Of a DNA stretch of 64,000 bases, positions 1 to 8,657 are shown one piece after another. Positions within the stretch are counted from its first letter, which is position 1. The number at the start of each line of letters is the position of its first letter. A model generated the notes under the pieces. That model was not told the origin of the DNA, ran no database searches, and was given only the letters and a program-made list of their open reading frames with translations. Origin of the DNA: Zunongwangia endophytica (GTDB taxonomy: Bacteria; Bacteroidota; Bacteroidia; Flavobacteriales; Flavobacteriaceae); the NCBI RefSeq assembly GCF_030409505.1, contig NZ_JAUFPZ010000002.1, positions 992,001-1,056,000 on the forward strand. The letters run 5' to 3'. The translations under genes and the position numbers were made by a program.

Positions 1-1374
1 TCCTAATTGATATTTCAGTGAGAAAATGATTCGTGCACAGCGGTGAATTCTCCAAAAAAGCATTCCCATTTTTTCTTCCGGAGTTCTTGGAAAATCTTTA
101 TTCCAAAGATTAATCTCCCAGTACAATGCCCAACCTTCCATCCAAAAAGGAGTATCAAAAGAATTACGATACGGCTTATGACGTTGTTTCATAAAATATT
201 GAAGATTATGGCCAGGATGTAATTCATGTTGAACGGTAGGAAATGAAAAATTTGGATTGTTACCACGCATGCTCATTAATTTATCCTCGTGTGACATCCC
301 TTCTGTAGGATACGAAATGCTGATATCCCAACCACCAGTAAAAAACGGATTCACTTTTTGGCGTTCTGGTGTCATCATAATCATTCCCCAAGTTTCTTTT
401 GCGAGTTCAGGAATGCTAATAAGATCGCGTTCTTCTATAAAGTTTACCGAATGATTGTATAAATTTTTAATCAGTTCCGGTTGTTTTCCAGGCGCCACAT
501 AAGTATTCTTCACATGCTCTAAAGCCGCTTTCCAATCTTTGCCATACCCCATTTCTTCTGAAGCTTTAATCATTTCCGCCTTACACCAATCAAACTGTTC
601 TTCAGCAGTAGAAATTAAAGTCTCTGGCGAATAGGGTATAAACTCAAATTCTAAGTTTTTAATCAATGTTTTTCGGCCAACAGGTTTCCCAATAATTCCA
701 CTTCCGTCGTCTTTTTGACTTTCTTTTGAATAATTTTCGTTTAGAAATTCGGCATATTCCTTCAATTTTTGATCTAAAGAAGCATACGGAGTCTTCATCC
801 ACCAGGTGAAATCTGGATCATAATCATAATAAAAAGTATAAGCTTCTTTAAGACCTGTTTTTAAGGAATAAATTATCGCTGCAGCTTTTTCAGCTTTAAA
901 CCAATCTTCATATTCGGCATTTTCAAGCGTTTTTATTTTTTCTGAAATAGCTTTTTCAGCTTCGTTAAAAGTCATTGCCAATGCTTTTGCATCAGGTTGT
1001 TTTCCTCTTCTTCGTCGCTGAATAAAAGAGTACAAATTATCAGCAAAATCTACCACTGAAGCAACTTCTTTAAAAGCTCCAAAGTCCTGATCAAGTAAGT
1101 ACGTTTCTTTATCAATCAAATTTCTTAAAAGCACATAATCGGCTTTTCCATCGTTCGATAAAGACTCAAAATCAATATTCTTAAGTTTTTTTTGCCAATC
1201 CCCGTAAAACGTATTAAAACGACTATAATATTCTGAAGACTCGCGGAGCGTATAAGTACGCCTTAATGCATATTTATCAGCTTTAAATGTGTTAATCACA
1301 TCTATCATTTCATTAGCATAAATACTTACTGAAAAGCTTAAAAAAACGATAAGACTACTTAAAAATTTCTTCAT
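1..1374 (-). CDS. DUF885 family peptidase-like protein (C-terminus cut by window edge)
   Basis: A reading frame on the minus strand starts with ATG at 1374 and stays open to the left edge, so the C-terminus is missing. The N-terminus (MKKFLSSLIVFLSFSVSIYA) is a signal peptide. Near residue 383 there is HELHPGH, the HExxPGH-type motif of DUF885 proteins, which are thought to be zinc-dependent peptidases. Other conserved-looking blocks are FTGGWDIS and FWMEGWALYWE. It is exported, probably to the periplasm or surface, and lies just downstream of a GH127-like enzyme and an S9 peptidase on the same strand. The family call is from motif and overall character; the substrate is unknown. Confidence 0.8.
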   Translation of the reverse strand, partial: MKKFLSSLIVFLSFSVSIYANEMIDVINTFKADKYALRRTYTLRESSEYYSRFNTFYGDWQKKLKNIDFESLSNDGKADYVLLRNLIDKETYLLDQDFGAFKEVASVVDFADNLYSFIQRRRRGKQPDAKALAMTFNEAEKAISEKIKTLENAEYEDWFKAEKAAAIIYSLKTGLKEAYTFYYDYDPDFTWWMKTPYASLDQKLKEYAEFLNENYSKESQKDDGSGIIGKPVGRKTLIKNLEFEFIPYSPETLISTAEEQFDWCKAEMIKASEEMGYGKDWKAALEHVKNTYVAPGKQPELIKNLYNHSVNFIEERDLISIPELAKETWGMIMMTPERQKVNPFFTGGWDISISYPTEGMSHEDKLMSMRGNNPNFSFPTVQHELHPGHNLQYFMKQRHKPYRNSFDTPFWMEGWALYWEINLWNKDFPRTPEEKMGMLFWRIHRCARIIFSLKYQLG

Positions 1375-1430
1375 GATTAAAGCTGAATTTTGAGATATTA
1401 AAATTGAAAATTGACGTTTTGAATGTATAA

Positions 1431-4400
1431 TTATTCCAAAGTGACATCTAGATATACTGAATGTCTACCATAAGTTTCGTAAAACGGTTTGTAGGTTACG
1501 CCATCAATCTCAAAAGTTAATTTCTCAGGATTTCCTTTAATGGAAGCTCCTATATTTTTAACATCAAAACTTACTTTACGCCACTCGGCTCTTGGTTCAG
1601 ATTCCTGAGCTGCTAACAAAATCGGTCCGTAAAATAAACTAGCAATATTTTGCTGATCCATAACAGGATCTAAGTGGAAATCGAATGGCATTTTTAATTC
1701 TATAGTATCTCCATCTTTCCATTTTCTATTTAGGCTTAAATAAGTTCCCGGAGTTGCCTTTACATCTTGAGTTTTTCCGTTAATTTTTACTATAAAACCA
1801 TTAGTTGCCCAAACTGGCACTCGTAATTTTAGATTGAATTTACCTTTTCCATTAATGGTGAGTTTGGTGTGATCTTCTTTCGGGAAATTAGTTTCTTGTT
1901 TTAAGGTTATTTTTTGTGCATCCCAATGTAAAGTAGATGGAACATATAGATTAACATACAATGCTTTGTTGCCAGCTCCTTTAAAATAGATTGAATTTTG
2001 AAGTTTAGTACTACTTTCTATCGCCGTACCATTACAACAAGTAAAACCTGTCATATCTGGATTACCAAAACTTTTTTTATACCCCGGTAGCAACGGAACA
2101 TGATAGGTATTTGCTGGAGAATCTTCTGCTACTGAAGCTAAAATATGATTGTATAAACTACGCTCGTAATAATCCATAAGTTCAGGACGCTGCTCGTAAA
2201 GAAATAGATCTCGCGTAAGTTTCAACATATTGTAAGTCGCACAGGTTTCGTTCTGCCCACCCGTAGAAAAGCCATTTTCGTATATCGTCCCCGGTTGTGC
2301 GATAAAACATTCTGCATTAGCAGGATTTCTTGCTCCTGCAATTCCACCTATGCTGTACATATAATCGCCTGTAGTTTTCACCCAAAAATTATCGGCTACA
2401 TCAAAATACTCAGATTTATCGGAATCACAATACATTTCTAGCGCCCCTATAATTTGTGGTACGTGCTGATTGGCGTGTAATCCTCTAAACGTATCTACGT
2501 TTTTAGCCAAACCATGGGAATGATTAGCATCACCAAAAAACATTTGGATATTATCAAAAAGTCGGGCCGTTTCTAAATATTCATCTTTATCTGTAATTCT
2601 ATATAAACGTGCCATAGCTTCATTCATACCACCGTATTCACCAGCGATATAACGATTCCACATACTAATTAAAGTATCTTTAGGTAACTCCCTTAATCTG
2701 GCGTACACCCAACTTCCCATTCCTTCAGCAATAGTTAATGCTTTCTCATTCCCACTTACTTCGTAGACATCCATTAAACCCGCTAAAATTTTATGTAAGG
2801 TATAATACGGTGCCCAAATCTGAGTTTCCTGTCCGCCATAAGTCGCACCATCTTCTAACATAATAAATTGGTCAGGAGGATAAGCACTTATATAACCTTC
2901 TCCCCAATTCCAGTAATCGTTACGAATGCCTTCTTCACTTAAATCTGAACTGTAAATATCATTTCCGGTACCCTTTGGTACGGCAGTAGGATCCGCAATA
3001 AAGGTGCTATTGTCTGCTGTAGGTTTACCTGATAATTGCGATAAATCATATAAGGTATTTACCATATACTCCATTTTATCAGCAAATTCAGTTTGTAATG
3101 TTTTATCGTAACCAGTACTGGCATAAGCTTGCGCAATAGCGGTTAAATAATGACCGGTAGCATGTCCTCGCAATTTAGTTTCCTGAGTATCCCAAACGCC
3201 AAGAGGTTTTGCTCCTTCTGGCTGCTGTTTTCCATAAGCATTCCGAAACATGTATAAAAATGAATCTGGATCGGTCTTAGCAAGTGTATTTATAAATTTA
3301 TCTCGATTTTCAATGAATTTTGAAGACTCCCCATTTGCATTGGCCTCAAGATATACCTGATCTAAACCAAAAACATCTACTTCTCTATTTGGTTTTTCTG
3401 AAGCGTTCTTTTCTTTTACATGAATAGTTGCTTTAGGCTTTAAATCTGATCCGGCAATTGAACCTGTAAGCGTGTACGTACCCGTTTGTAAAACCTGAGT
3501 ATTATCTGTAGGTGCAGGCCAAACTACTTTAATTTTTGGGCCGTGAATACCATCTCTATATTTTCCAGAAATAGTTCTAGGCAATCTTGGTAAAACTCCT
3601 TTTTGTGTTTCTACTTCTATATTTTCCACAGAAGTTAGAAACTCATTGTATAACTGAGAAGTATCCTCTGAAAATTGCGGTAAATTATCCTGAGGTTCTT
3701 TATGCTCATTTACAACACCGTCTTCTTTTCGTATCGCATTTGTATAAATAGTATTAATCTGATTATTGGATAAACCAATTCTGTAAATTCTAAAATCGTG
3801 AATACTTGCATCGAATAATGCGGTATTCTGAGCAATTGCTTTTCCTACAAACAACTTATTTTGTTGTCCGGGCGATAAATTAAAAACATCAGATAACTCT
3901 AAATCGATATTTTCTTCTGAAATTTTTTGTTCTCCATTCACAAAAGTTTTAATGGTTTTTGAAGGAATGTCGATTACCAAAACCAAATGCATCCATTTGT
4001 CTTTTACTAATTCAGATTCTGAAGATGATAAACTAAAATTTTCACCTGCGTTTTTACTAATTCTCGCTTGAAATTTTTCATCTTGAATTGTTCCACGCGG
4101 AGCTAAATAAACATGTGAAGTCTTATTTTTTCCGAAGTCAAATACATATTGGTTTGTAGAAGTTGAATTCAGCTTAATCCATCCAGAGATACTAATAGAC
4201 TCTATATTATATAGAACTGAAGCAGGAAGCGAAACATAAGCTCCTTTAGAAAGCGAAAGTACATTTTTAAAAACCTCATCTTCGATAAAATGAACATCTC
4301 CTTCAATTTGAGCATGTAAATTATTACGTGACCAATCTTTTGCATTATTCGCAAAAACATAGCGTGCAATTAATCCTGTTTCTCCAATTCCGTCGAGGAT

Positions 4401-4484
4401 TTGATCACCCTGCGCCTGAACTTTTACAATTCCTGCAGCAAAAAAACTACATAAAAAACAGACGATCACTTTGTACATTCTCAT
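1431..4484 (-). CDS. GH127/GH146-like (DUF1680) glycosidase with LamG and Ig-like N-terminal domains
   Basis: The protein has 1017 residues with a signal peptide (about 1-24). Residues about 30-250 look like a LamG/concanavalin-type jelly roll (WIKLNS, LFVGKAIAQ, DFRIYRIGLS). About 280-365 is a short Ig-like segment. The rest is the DUF1680 alpha/alpha barrel. The catalytic-site signature of GH127/146 beta-L-arabinofuranosidases is visible: NETCATYNMLKL (E-x-C, zinc ligands) and TCCNG (the Cys pair including the nucleophilic Cys in characterised members). The known activity of the family is release of terminal beta-L-arabinofuranose, for example from hydroxyproline-linked arabinans of plant glycoproteins. 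That would fit the hydroxyproline operon nearby, but this link is inference. Confidence 0.85.
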   Translation of the reverse strand: MRMYKVIVCFLCSFFAAGIVKVQAQGDQILDGIGETGLIARYVFANNAKDWSRNNLHAQIEGDVHFIEDEVFKNVLSLSKGAYVSLPASVLYNIESISISGWIKLNSTSTNQYVFDFGKNKTSHVYLAPRGTIQDEKFQARISKNAGENFSLSSSESELVKDKWMHLVLVIDIPSKTIKTFVNGEQKISEENIDLELSDVFNLSPGQQNKLFVGKAIAQNTALFDASIHDFRIYRIGLSNNQINTIYTNAIRKEDGVVNEHKEPQDNLPQFSEDTSQLYNEFLTSVENIEVETQKGVLPRLPRTISGKYRDGIHGPKIKVVWPAPTDNTQVLQTGTYTLTGSIAGSDLKPKATIHVKEKNASEKPNREVDVFGLDQVYLEANANGESSKFIENRDKFINTLAKTDPDSFLYMFRNAYGKQQPEGAKPLGVWDTQETKLRGHATGHYLTAIAQAYASTGYDKTLQTEFADKMEYMVNTLYDLSQLSGKPTADNSTFIADPTAVPKGTGNDIYSSDLSEEGIRNDYWNWGEGYISAYPPDQFIMLEDGATYGGQETQIWAPYYTLHKILAGLMDVYEVSGNEKALTIAEGMGSWVYARLRELPKDTLISMWNRYIAGEYGGMNEAMARLYRITDKDEYLETARLFDNIQMFFGDANHSHGLAKNVDTFRGLHANQHVPQIIGALEMYCDSDKSEYFDVADNFWVKTTGDYMYSIGGIAGARNPANAECFIAQPGTIYENGFSTGGQNETCATYNMLKLTRDLFLYEQRPELMDYYERSLYNHILASVAEDSPANTYHVPLLPGYKKSFGNPDMTGFTCCNGTAIESSTKLQNSIYFKGAGNKALYVNLYVPSTLHWDAQKITLKQETNFPKEDHTKLTINGKGKFNLKLRVPVWATNGFIVKINGKTQDVKATPGTYLSLNRKWKDGDTIELKMPFDFHLDPVMDQQNIASLFYGPILLAAQESEPRAEWRKVSFDVKNIGASIKGNPEKLTFEIDGVTYKPFYETYGRHSVYLDVTLE

Positions 4485-4601
4485 ATTTTAAATCTTTCAG
4501 TATAAAAATTAGGTTTCTTCTTTAAGATCAGTAAATTTGGCTACAGTTATAAGTCAGAAAATTACTTGTAATTGCTAAAGAAGTAAATCTTCAATAAAGG
4601 A

Positions 4602-6854
4602 TTAGTTATAGATCTGGCTCCAAGATGGTGGATCTACATCCAATAGATGTTTCACGAAAAAATCTCTTCGTTTACGCTCTCCAAATTCTCCTCCAGAGGT
4701 ATGATTTTCTCCAGGCAAAACAACCAATTCAAAATCTTTTTTCGCTTTAATTAATGCATCTGCAAACTGCATGGTCGATGCAGGATCTACATTATCATCT
4801 ACCTCACCTACAATAAGCATTAAATTTCCCTGCATTTGGGCTGCATTTTCAATATTAGAGCATTCGGCATAATGCGGACCAATAGGATAGCCCATCCACT
4901 GTTCGTTCCACCAAATTTTATCCATTCTATTATCGTGACAACCACAAGAAGCCACAGCTACATCATAAAAATCTGAATTAAAAACCACAGCACCACCGGC
5001 ACTCTGGCCACCTGCAGAAGTTCCTCGAATACCAACTTTATCCGTATTCATATATGGATATTTTTCAGCCGCTGCAGTAATCCATAATTTACGATCTGGA
5101 AAACCGGCATCTTTTAAATTCTTCCAACATACATCGTGAAAAGCTTTCGATCTGTTTGAAGTTCCCATTCCATCGATTTGCACAACGATAAAACCAAGTT
5201 CGGCTAAAGAACTCAACGCCCAATAATAACTACTGAATTCCTTCGGAACAAAAGAATCATGCGGTCCTGCATAGATATATTCAATGATCGGATATGTTTT
5301 TGAAGGATCAAAATTGGTAGGGCGCATAATAATCCCCCAAATATCAGTTTCGCCATCTCTACCTTTTGCGGTAAAAACTTCAGGTTTTTTCCATCCTGTT
5401 TTTTCTAATTCAGTAATATTTGCTTCTTCTAAAGCTAATGTTGGCTTTTTCTTACCTGTTTTTTTCAAAACCGTAACCGCCGGCATATCAACTCTAGAAT
5501 ATTGATCGATGTAATATTCTTTATCGGGTGAAAAAGTGACGTTGTGATTTCCGTTTTCTGATGTATAACGGGTAAAATTCTTTCCGTCGAAATCAATACT
5601 GCAATAATGAATCAAATAAGGATCCTGATCTTTATCCAAACCGCTGGCAGTGAAATAAATTTGACGATTTTCGTCATCTACTTCCACTACTTCTCTAACC
5701 GGCCAGTTTCCTGAAGTAATCTGATTTTTAACTTTTCCCGTATTGCTATCGTAAAGGTATAAATGATTAAAACCATCACGCTCTGATGCCCATATAATTT
5801 CATCCTTGTCGGTTACATCATGACGATATTTTTTTCCGCTATAATCTATAAAAGTTAGGCTGGTTTCATCGATAATGGCTGTTACTTTTCCTGAATTCCC
5901 ATCTACTTTTAAAACACGGTAGACCTGATGACCACGCTGATTAAATTCAAACATAAACGCTGAACTATCTTCTAGCCACTTATAATTGTAAATTCCGTAC
6001 TGAGACAAAAATAAATCGGTTGCAACGGGAATATGTTTTTTAGAAGCGACATCGAAAAGCTGTGGACTCTTAAAATCTAACTCATCTCCCGGTTTTCTGT
6101 AATCTCTAGTCTGTAATTTTGGTTGAAGTTGATCTTCTGGGCTGGATTCCACAAAATATATATTGTGTTCTTCACCGAGTCTAACTTTATAAGACATGAT
6201 TTTTTTGCTATCCGGAGACCAGATAATATTTGCTGCATAAAAAAAGCCTTTGCTTCCGTCGAAACTTAGCTGTGTCTCTTCTGAAGTCTTTTTATTCTTA
6301 ATATAAAGATTGAAATTCTTTATAAAAGCAACATATTTTTGATCGGGTGACGGTATTGGCTCTCCCGCTCTTTCATTACCCCGACCGCCCCAATATCCGC
6401 TATGTCGTTTTCGTTTCGGAACTGTATCTAAAATGATTAACTTATAATTCGATAAATTTAGATTGAATTTTAAGGTATCGATTAGAAATTCCAAATTCGA
6501 CTTATTTTCATCGAATTTTAATGCTGAAATATCGATTTTAGAACTTACAATTTTCTTTTCTAGTTGAGTCGAAAGGGTTTCTGCTAATTTTTGATGATCG
6601 AAGGCTTTATTTTTTGTTTTAGTGTCAGCATTTACTAAAATATATTCTGCGCCATTTTTAGCGTTATTTTTATACCAAAACTCGCTATCATTTAACCAAT
6701 TAAAAGATTTTGGAGTATTAAAAACTTTATTACTGAATAAGGTATCTATAGATTCTGCTCTTTTGTAATCTTCAATAGTTCCTTGAGCGGCAACATGCGT
6801 TAAATTAAGGAAGTTAAAGAATATAAAATATAAAAGTGAATAAGATAATTTCAT
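4602..6854 (-). CDS. S9 family prolyl peptidase (beta-propeller plus alpha/beta hydrolase)
   Basis: The 750-residue exported protein (signal peptide about 1-23) has an N-terminal beta-propeller (repeated PDQKYVAF/SPDSKKIM blades) and a C-terminal alpha/beta hydrolase domain. The nucleophile is in GTSAGG, the acid in VGEVDDNVDP, and the catalytic His in GENHTSGG, so the triad looks complete. It lacks the DW-x-YEEE motif that anchors the substrate N-terminus in true DPP IV. It is therefore better called a general S9 peptidase than DPP IV. It lies downstream of susD after a hairpin (6994-7029), so it may be separately transcribed. Confidence 0.88.
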   Translation of the reverse strand: MKLSYSLLYFIFFNFLNLTHVAAQGTIEDYKRAESIDTLFSNKVFNTPKSFNWLNDSEFWYKNNAKNGAEYILVNADTKTKNKAFDHQKLAETLSTQLEKKIVSSKIDISALKFDENKSNLEFLIDTLKFNLNLSNYKLIILDTVPKRKRHSGYWGGRGNERAGEPIPSPDQKYVAFIKNFNLYIKNKKTSEETQLSFDGSKGFFYAANIIWSPDSKKIMSYKVRLGEEHNIYFVESSPEDQLQPKLQTRDYRKPGDELDFKSPQLFDVASKKHIPVATDLFLSQYGIYNYKWLEDSSAFMFEFNQRGHQVYRVLKVDGNSGKVTAIIDETSLTFIDYSGKKYRHDVTDKDEIIWASERDGFNHLYLYDSNTGKVKNQITSGNWPVREVVEVDDENRQIYFTASGLDKDQDPYLIHYCSIDFDGKNFTRYTSENGNHNVTFSPDKEYYIDQYSRVDMPAVTVLKKTGKKKPTLALEEANITELEKTGWKKPEVFTAKGRDGETDIWGIIMRPTNFDPSKTYPIIEYIYAGPHDSFVPKEFSSYYWALSSLAELGFIVVQIDGMGTSNRSKAFHDVCWKNLKDAGFPDRKLWITAAAEKYPYMNTDKVGIRGTSAGGQSAGGAVVFNSDFYDVAVASCGCHDNRMDKIWWNEQWMGYPIGPHYAECSNIENAAQMQGNLMLIVGEVDDNVDPASTMQFADALIKAKKDFELVVLPGENHTSGGEFGERKRRDFFVKHLLDVDPPSWSQIYN

Positions 6855-6993
6855 GATTTAAATATAATAACGAAACTGTTAAAATTCTTTATGATTTTTA
6901 CCCAAAACTTATACAATATTAACATTAAACATTAAATTTATAGATTTTAGGGTTTTTATAGTATCTAATTAAAACTATTTATATGAACGAAAT

Positions 6994-7029
6994 AAACCAA
7001 CGAAATGCTTATTAGCAATCCGTTGGTTT
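6994..7029 (-). terminator. hairpin terminator after susCD
   Basis: A 9-bp perfect stem (AAACCAACG at 6994-7002 with CGTTGGTTT at 7021-7029) encloses a second small TGCT/AGCA pairing. On the minus strand it follows the SusD stop and is followed by TTTATTTCG. It probably ends the SusC/SusD transcript. Confidence 0.6.
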
Positions 7030-7053
7030 AAAACTAAGCCAAATCAAGTTTTT

Positions 7054-8646
7054 TTAGTATCCTGGATTTTGTTGAAGATTATTATTGGTATTTAATTCTT
7101 CTAGGCCAATTGGAAATAACACTGTATAATTACCCTGAGGTCGATGATTAAACCAGGTTTTAGTTTGATAAACGCCAAATCGTATTAAATCTGTCCGTCT
7201 TCTGGCTTCACCTGCAAATTCCCAAGCAAGTTCATCCAAAAATCTTCCAAATGATACAGGACTTTGATCACCGGGATCTGAAATTGTACCATCTTCCACT
7301 AGAAATCCATATTCGACGGTAGTATCGCTTTCAAGTTCTTCTCCTGTTACCTTAGCGTCTTCAGAATTTTCAAAAGATCTCATCCTGACCATACTTACCA
7401 GTTCAGCTGCCTTCGCACTATTTCCTATCCTTAATAAACTTTCAGCTTTCATCATAAGCACATCGGTATATCTAAAATATGGAAAATCATTACTTAGGCT
7501 ACCGGTTGCTCCTGCTTCTACACTATATTTATTACAACGATATCCATCCGTAGCGGCGCTATTGTAAATACTTGGCATTTCTTTTCTTAAGGAAAAAAGA
7601 ACCTCTCCCGTATCTGCATCTAGTTGGTCCCCCATTAACCAGGTATCTTGCAATCGCTGATCGCCATTTTCATAACTATCGATTAACTGAGGATTACAGC
7701 TTGATCCACCCCAGGGTTGCGCCTGCATATTAAAGACATCTCGGTGACTTGGTAAAAGCATTTTCATATGCTGGCTCCATTCACTTGCATAGATATAATC
7801 ATAAGGCACCGCGAAAACAATTTCAGAGGAAGTTTGATTTTCAGTACTAAATATGTTACTGTAAGAAGGATCTAAAGTAAATTTTCCGGAATTTATAATT
7901 TCATCACAAGCTTGGACACATTCTTCCCATTGAGGATTTCCGGTGTAAACTTCAGCATTAAGATATACACGAGCTAAAATCTGATAAGCTCCCCATTTAG
8001 TTAAGCTGCCGTAGGTAGTTTGATCTACGGTTTCCTTTAAGTTAGGAATAACTTCATTTAATTCTGTAACAATAAAGTTATAGACCTCTTCTCTAGTCGC
8101 CTGCTGTGGGATAGCGTCACTAAAATCTTCTAAAATAGGTACATTGCCATGAGTATCTACCAATATAGAATAATAAAGAGCTCTTACAGCGCGCATTTCA
8201 GAAATAACATTTAAAGCTTGTTCTTCCTCTATTGGTAAAGAGCCACTCTCTATTTGTGAGATCACACGATTAATATTGTTAATGCCATTAAAACAGGTAA
8301 TCCAGGTATTTCTTGGTTGCCATTGGGTTTCATTCCAGGTATGAAAATGCATTCTTTTATAAACACCTCCATCATCCCATCCATTAGGCCTTGTAGGAGT
8401 TATGAACATGTCTGCAGATTCTTCCTGAAGATCAAATAAACCTTGCCATCCCATGATAAATCGCAGTGGTGTATAAGCGGAAGCTGAAAGCGCTATAATA
8501 TCCTCTTCTGCCGGAACAAAAGAATCTTCCGTAATTTCAGAAAACACTTCTTCATCCAAATTAGTACAGGATTGGAATGTCATCAAACAGAATACTACTA
8601 AGCAAAGTGCAGGACGTTTTATGTATTGAATATTTCTATGATTCAT
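7054..8646 (-). CDS. SusD/RagB-family outer-membrane lipoprotein
   Basis: The 530-residue protein begins with a lipoprotein signal ending in the lipobox FQSC. It has the SusD helical TPR-like body (MRAVRALYYSILVDTHGNVP; FRYTDVLMMKAESLLRIGN) and the usual C-terminal region with ARRRTDLIRFG and the FPIGLEELNTN ending. SusD proteins form the lid of SusC barrels and bind the imported ligand at the cell surface. It sits 11 bases downstream of susC in the same operon. Ligand class cannot be read from sequence; proximity to hydroxyproline genes and prolyl peptidases suggests peptides. Confidence 0.93.
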   Translation of the reverse strand: MNHRNIQYIKRPALCLVVFCLMTFQSCTNLDEEVFSEITEDSFVPAEEDIIALSASAYTPLRFIMGWQGLFDLQEESADMFITPTRPNGWDDGGVYKRMHFHTWNETQWQPRNTWITCFNGINNINRVISQIESGSLPIEEEQALNVISEMRAVRALYYSILVDTHGNVPILEDFSDAIPQQATREEVYNFIVTELNEVIPNLKETVDQTTYGSLTKWGAYQILARVYLNAEVYTGNPQWEECVQACDEIINSGKFTLDPSYSNIFSTENQTSSEIVFAVPYDYIYASEWSQHMKMLLPSHRDVFNMQAQPWGGSSCNPQLIDSYENGDQRLQDTWLMGDQLDADTGEVLFSLRKEMPSIYNSAATDGYRCNKYSVEAGATGSLSNDFPYFRYTDVLMMKAESLLRIGNSAKAAELVSMVRMRSFENSEDAKVTGEELESDTTVEYGFLVEDGTISDPGDQSPVSFGRFLDELAWEFAGEARRRTDLIRFGVYQTKTWFNHRPQGNYTVLFPIGLEELNTNNNLQQNPGY

Positions 8647-8657
8647 AATAAATAATT

